This document shows, one piece after another, positions 63,308 to 64,000 of a stretch of DNA of 64,000 bases. Source of the stretch: Methylotenera_A sp046594915 (GTDB lineage Bacteria > Pseudomonadota > Gammaproteobacteria > Burkholderiales > Methylophilaceae); contig JBKJRC010000004.1 of NCBI GenBank assembly GCA_046594915.1, forward strand, positions 105,123 through 169,122, in the 5' to 3' direction. Both the position numbers and the translations under genes were made by a program. Numbering within the stretch: position 1 is the first letter of the stretch; the number at the start of each line of letters is the position of its first letter. The notes beneath the pieces are model-generated. The model ran no database searches. It was given only the letters and a program-made list of their open reading frames with translations, and was not told the origin of the DNA.

Positions 63308-63510
63308 GACTTGCTCCTTATTGAAATTTGTTCAAAAGGCTTTTTGCCCAAAAAGGTTGATCAACTAAAACCTTTCAAACAATTTCAGTGTACACCTTTG
63401 ATTATTTTTTGCGAGTGTGAAAGTGTCATTATTCGCGAATTTTTTAGATGATAGTTAACTTCGCTATTTTTCCACATTGCCAGAATGGCGACAGGGGGGG
63501 GTTTATAGGC

Positions 63511-64000
63511 TTAAAATAAATCGCCCTTTTTTGTCGATTTTTCTTCGCGTTTGGCTTTTTTAAAGGTTACGCCTCCGCCGCTTAAATCAGGGTATTGCGG
63601 GCGTTCTTTGCCTTCCATTAAGCCTGCGATGGTGAGAATTTGCACTTTAGGAAAAGATGTTCCTGTAATGGGGCTTTCGTAAAAGCCTGTTTTTACGGCT
63701 TCTTCGCGCATGGGGCGCGTAGCTTCTGCAAGTGTGACAAATAAGCCAATCTCAGCTTTTTCGCGTTCTACCACATGCGCCAAATCGCGCACCATCGCCA
63801 CATTCACGTTTTCGCCACCTTTTACCGAGACGACAATTTTCTTCGGCATTTTGCCGTCATCATTAAAATAAATCAGGCCGTCTATGCCGCCATCGGCACC
63901 TTTCTTTTTGCCTTGAAAAGGTTGTGCAATAATTAGCGAGCATGCCCACCATTGAAACTGGTATTTATCGCGCAAGCTTAAATATCTTGCGCCTTCAAAG
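63511..64000 (-). CDS. C-terminal part of a DNA methylase/Mrr-like restriction enzyme
   Basis: The frame is open from the right edge to a stop at 63511, so only the last 162 or so codons are seen. F-E-G-A-R-Y-L-S-L-R-D-K-Y-Q-F-Q-W-W-A-C-S-L and K-K-G-A-D-G-G-I-D-G-L-I-Y-F, then V-V-S-V-K-G-G-E-N-V, form an Mrr-type nuclease core (D...E/SxK). Such a domain is typical of the C-terminus of adenine-specific DNA methyltransferases with fused endonuclease. The methylase part is outside the window. A run of eight G lies just past its stop (63494-63501). Confidence 0.78.
   Translation of the reverse strand, partial: FEGARYLSLRDKYQFQWWACSLIIAQPFQGKKKGADGGIDGLIYFNDDGKMPKKIVVSVKGGENVNVAMVRDLAHVVEREKAEIGLFVTLAEATRPMREEAVKTGFYESPITGTSFPKVQILTIAGLMEGKERPQYPDLSGGGVTFKKAKREEKSTKKGDLF

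Noticed and set aside
63494..63501. Run of eight G as a phase-variation switch
   Set aside because: It lies outside any coding frame, just past the methylase gene stop, with no promoter visible.
1..64000. CRISPR arrays, rRNA genes or complete insertion sequences
   Set aside because: No regularly spaced repeats, rRNA sequence or transposase was seen; selC is the only tRNA noticed.

Overview
The window looks like the chromosome of a betaproteobacterium, most likely a methylotroph related to Methylophilaceae (Methylotenera/Methylobacillus type). This rests on gene order and protein style: a frk-sps-amylosucrase sucrose cluster, a LysM-dprA-smg operon divergent from def-fmt-htpX-rsmB-DUF4390-ntrY-ntrX, dapF-DUF484-xerC, metK followed by a SAH-riboswitch-controlled ahcY and metF, and an hpf-hprK-rapZ-EIIA-HPr-EI regulatory PTS cluster. 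The assignment is an inference; no rRNA or marker gene is present to settle it.

Layout: 1-2.0 kb holds the 5' part of ilvA (minus strand), rpiA and phoU. 2.0-8.0 kb is a minus-strand operon for sucrose synthesis and breakdown (fructokinase, sucrose-phosphate synthase with fused phosphatase, amylosucrase) ending in a MscS channel. 8.2-12.6 kb holds a MarR regulator, yggX, dgkA, a small membrane peptide and a ZnuD-like TonB receptor with a small exported protein. 12.9-27.8 kb is a selenium region. 27.9-33.9 kb holds redox and cytochrome genes (OhrR-like regulator, cytochrome c, TlpA-like thioredoxin, DUF2182/DUF1326 pair, DsbD) and a decayed stretch. 34.1-63.3 kb is mostly housekeeping. The right edge cuts a DNA methylase/restriction-like gene.

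The main discovery is at 13-27.7 kb. A periplasmic solute-binding protein of the oligopeptide-binding (SBP_bac_5) type is interrupted by one in-frame TGA (13597-13599). It is followed at the right distance by a good bacterial SECIS hairpin, and 195 nt downstream by selB, a 97-nt tRNA-Sec gene (anticodon TCA) and selA. I read it as one 502-residue selenoprotein with Sec at position 181. selA then overlaps a PhnC-type ATPase gene, which overlaps two PhnE-type permease genes. Convergent to these lie a PhnD-type binding protein and selD. Divergent from selD are a four-cluster ferredoxin subunit, a Tat-exported molybdopterin oxidoreductase and an OprP/OprO-type anion porin. The complete Sec decoding machinery, an oxyanion-type transporter, a molybdoenzyme and an anion porin therefore share about 15 kb. 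I propose, as inference, a selenium (or related oxyanion) acquisition and use locus feeding an exported selenoprotein.

Other notable items are a sigma70 promoter plus SAH riboswitch before ahcY, an NtrX-type regulator whose AAA+ domain has lost its ATP-binding and sigma54-contact motifs, a eukaryotic-type kinase gene joined by a one-base TAATG overlap to prlC, and a perfect 22-bp hairpin just before dsbD.
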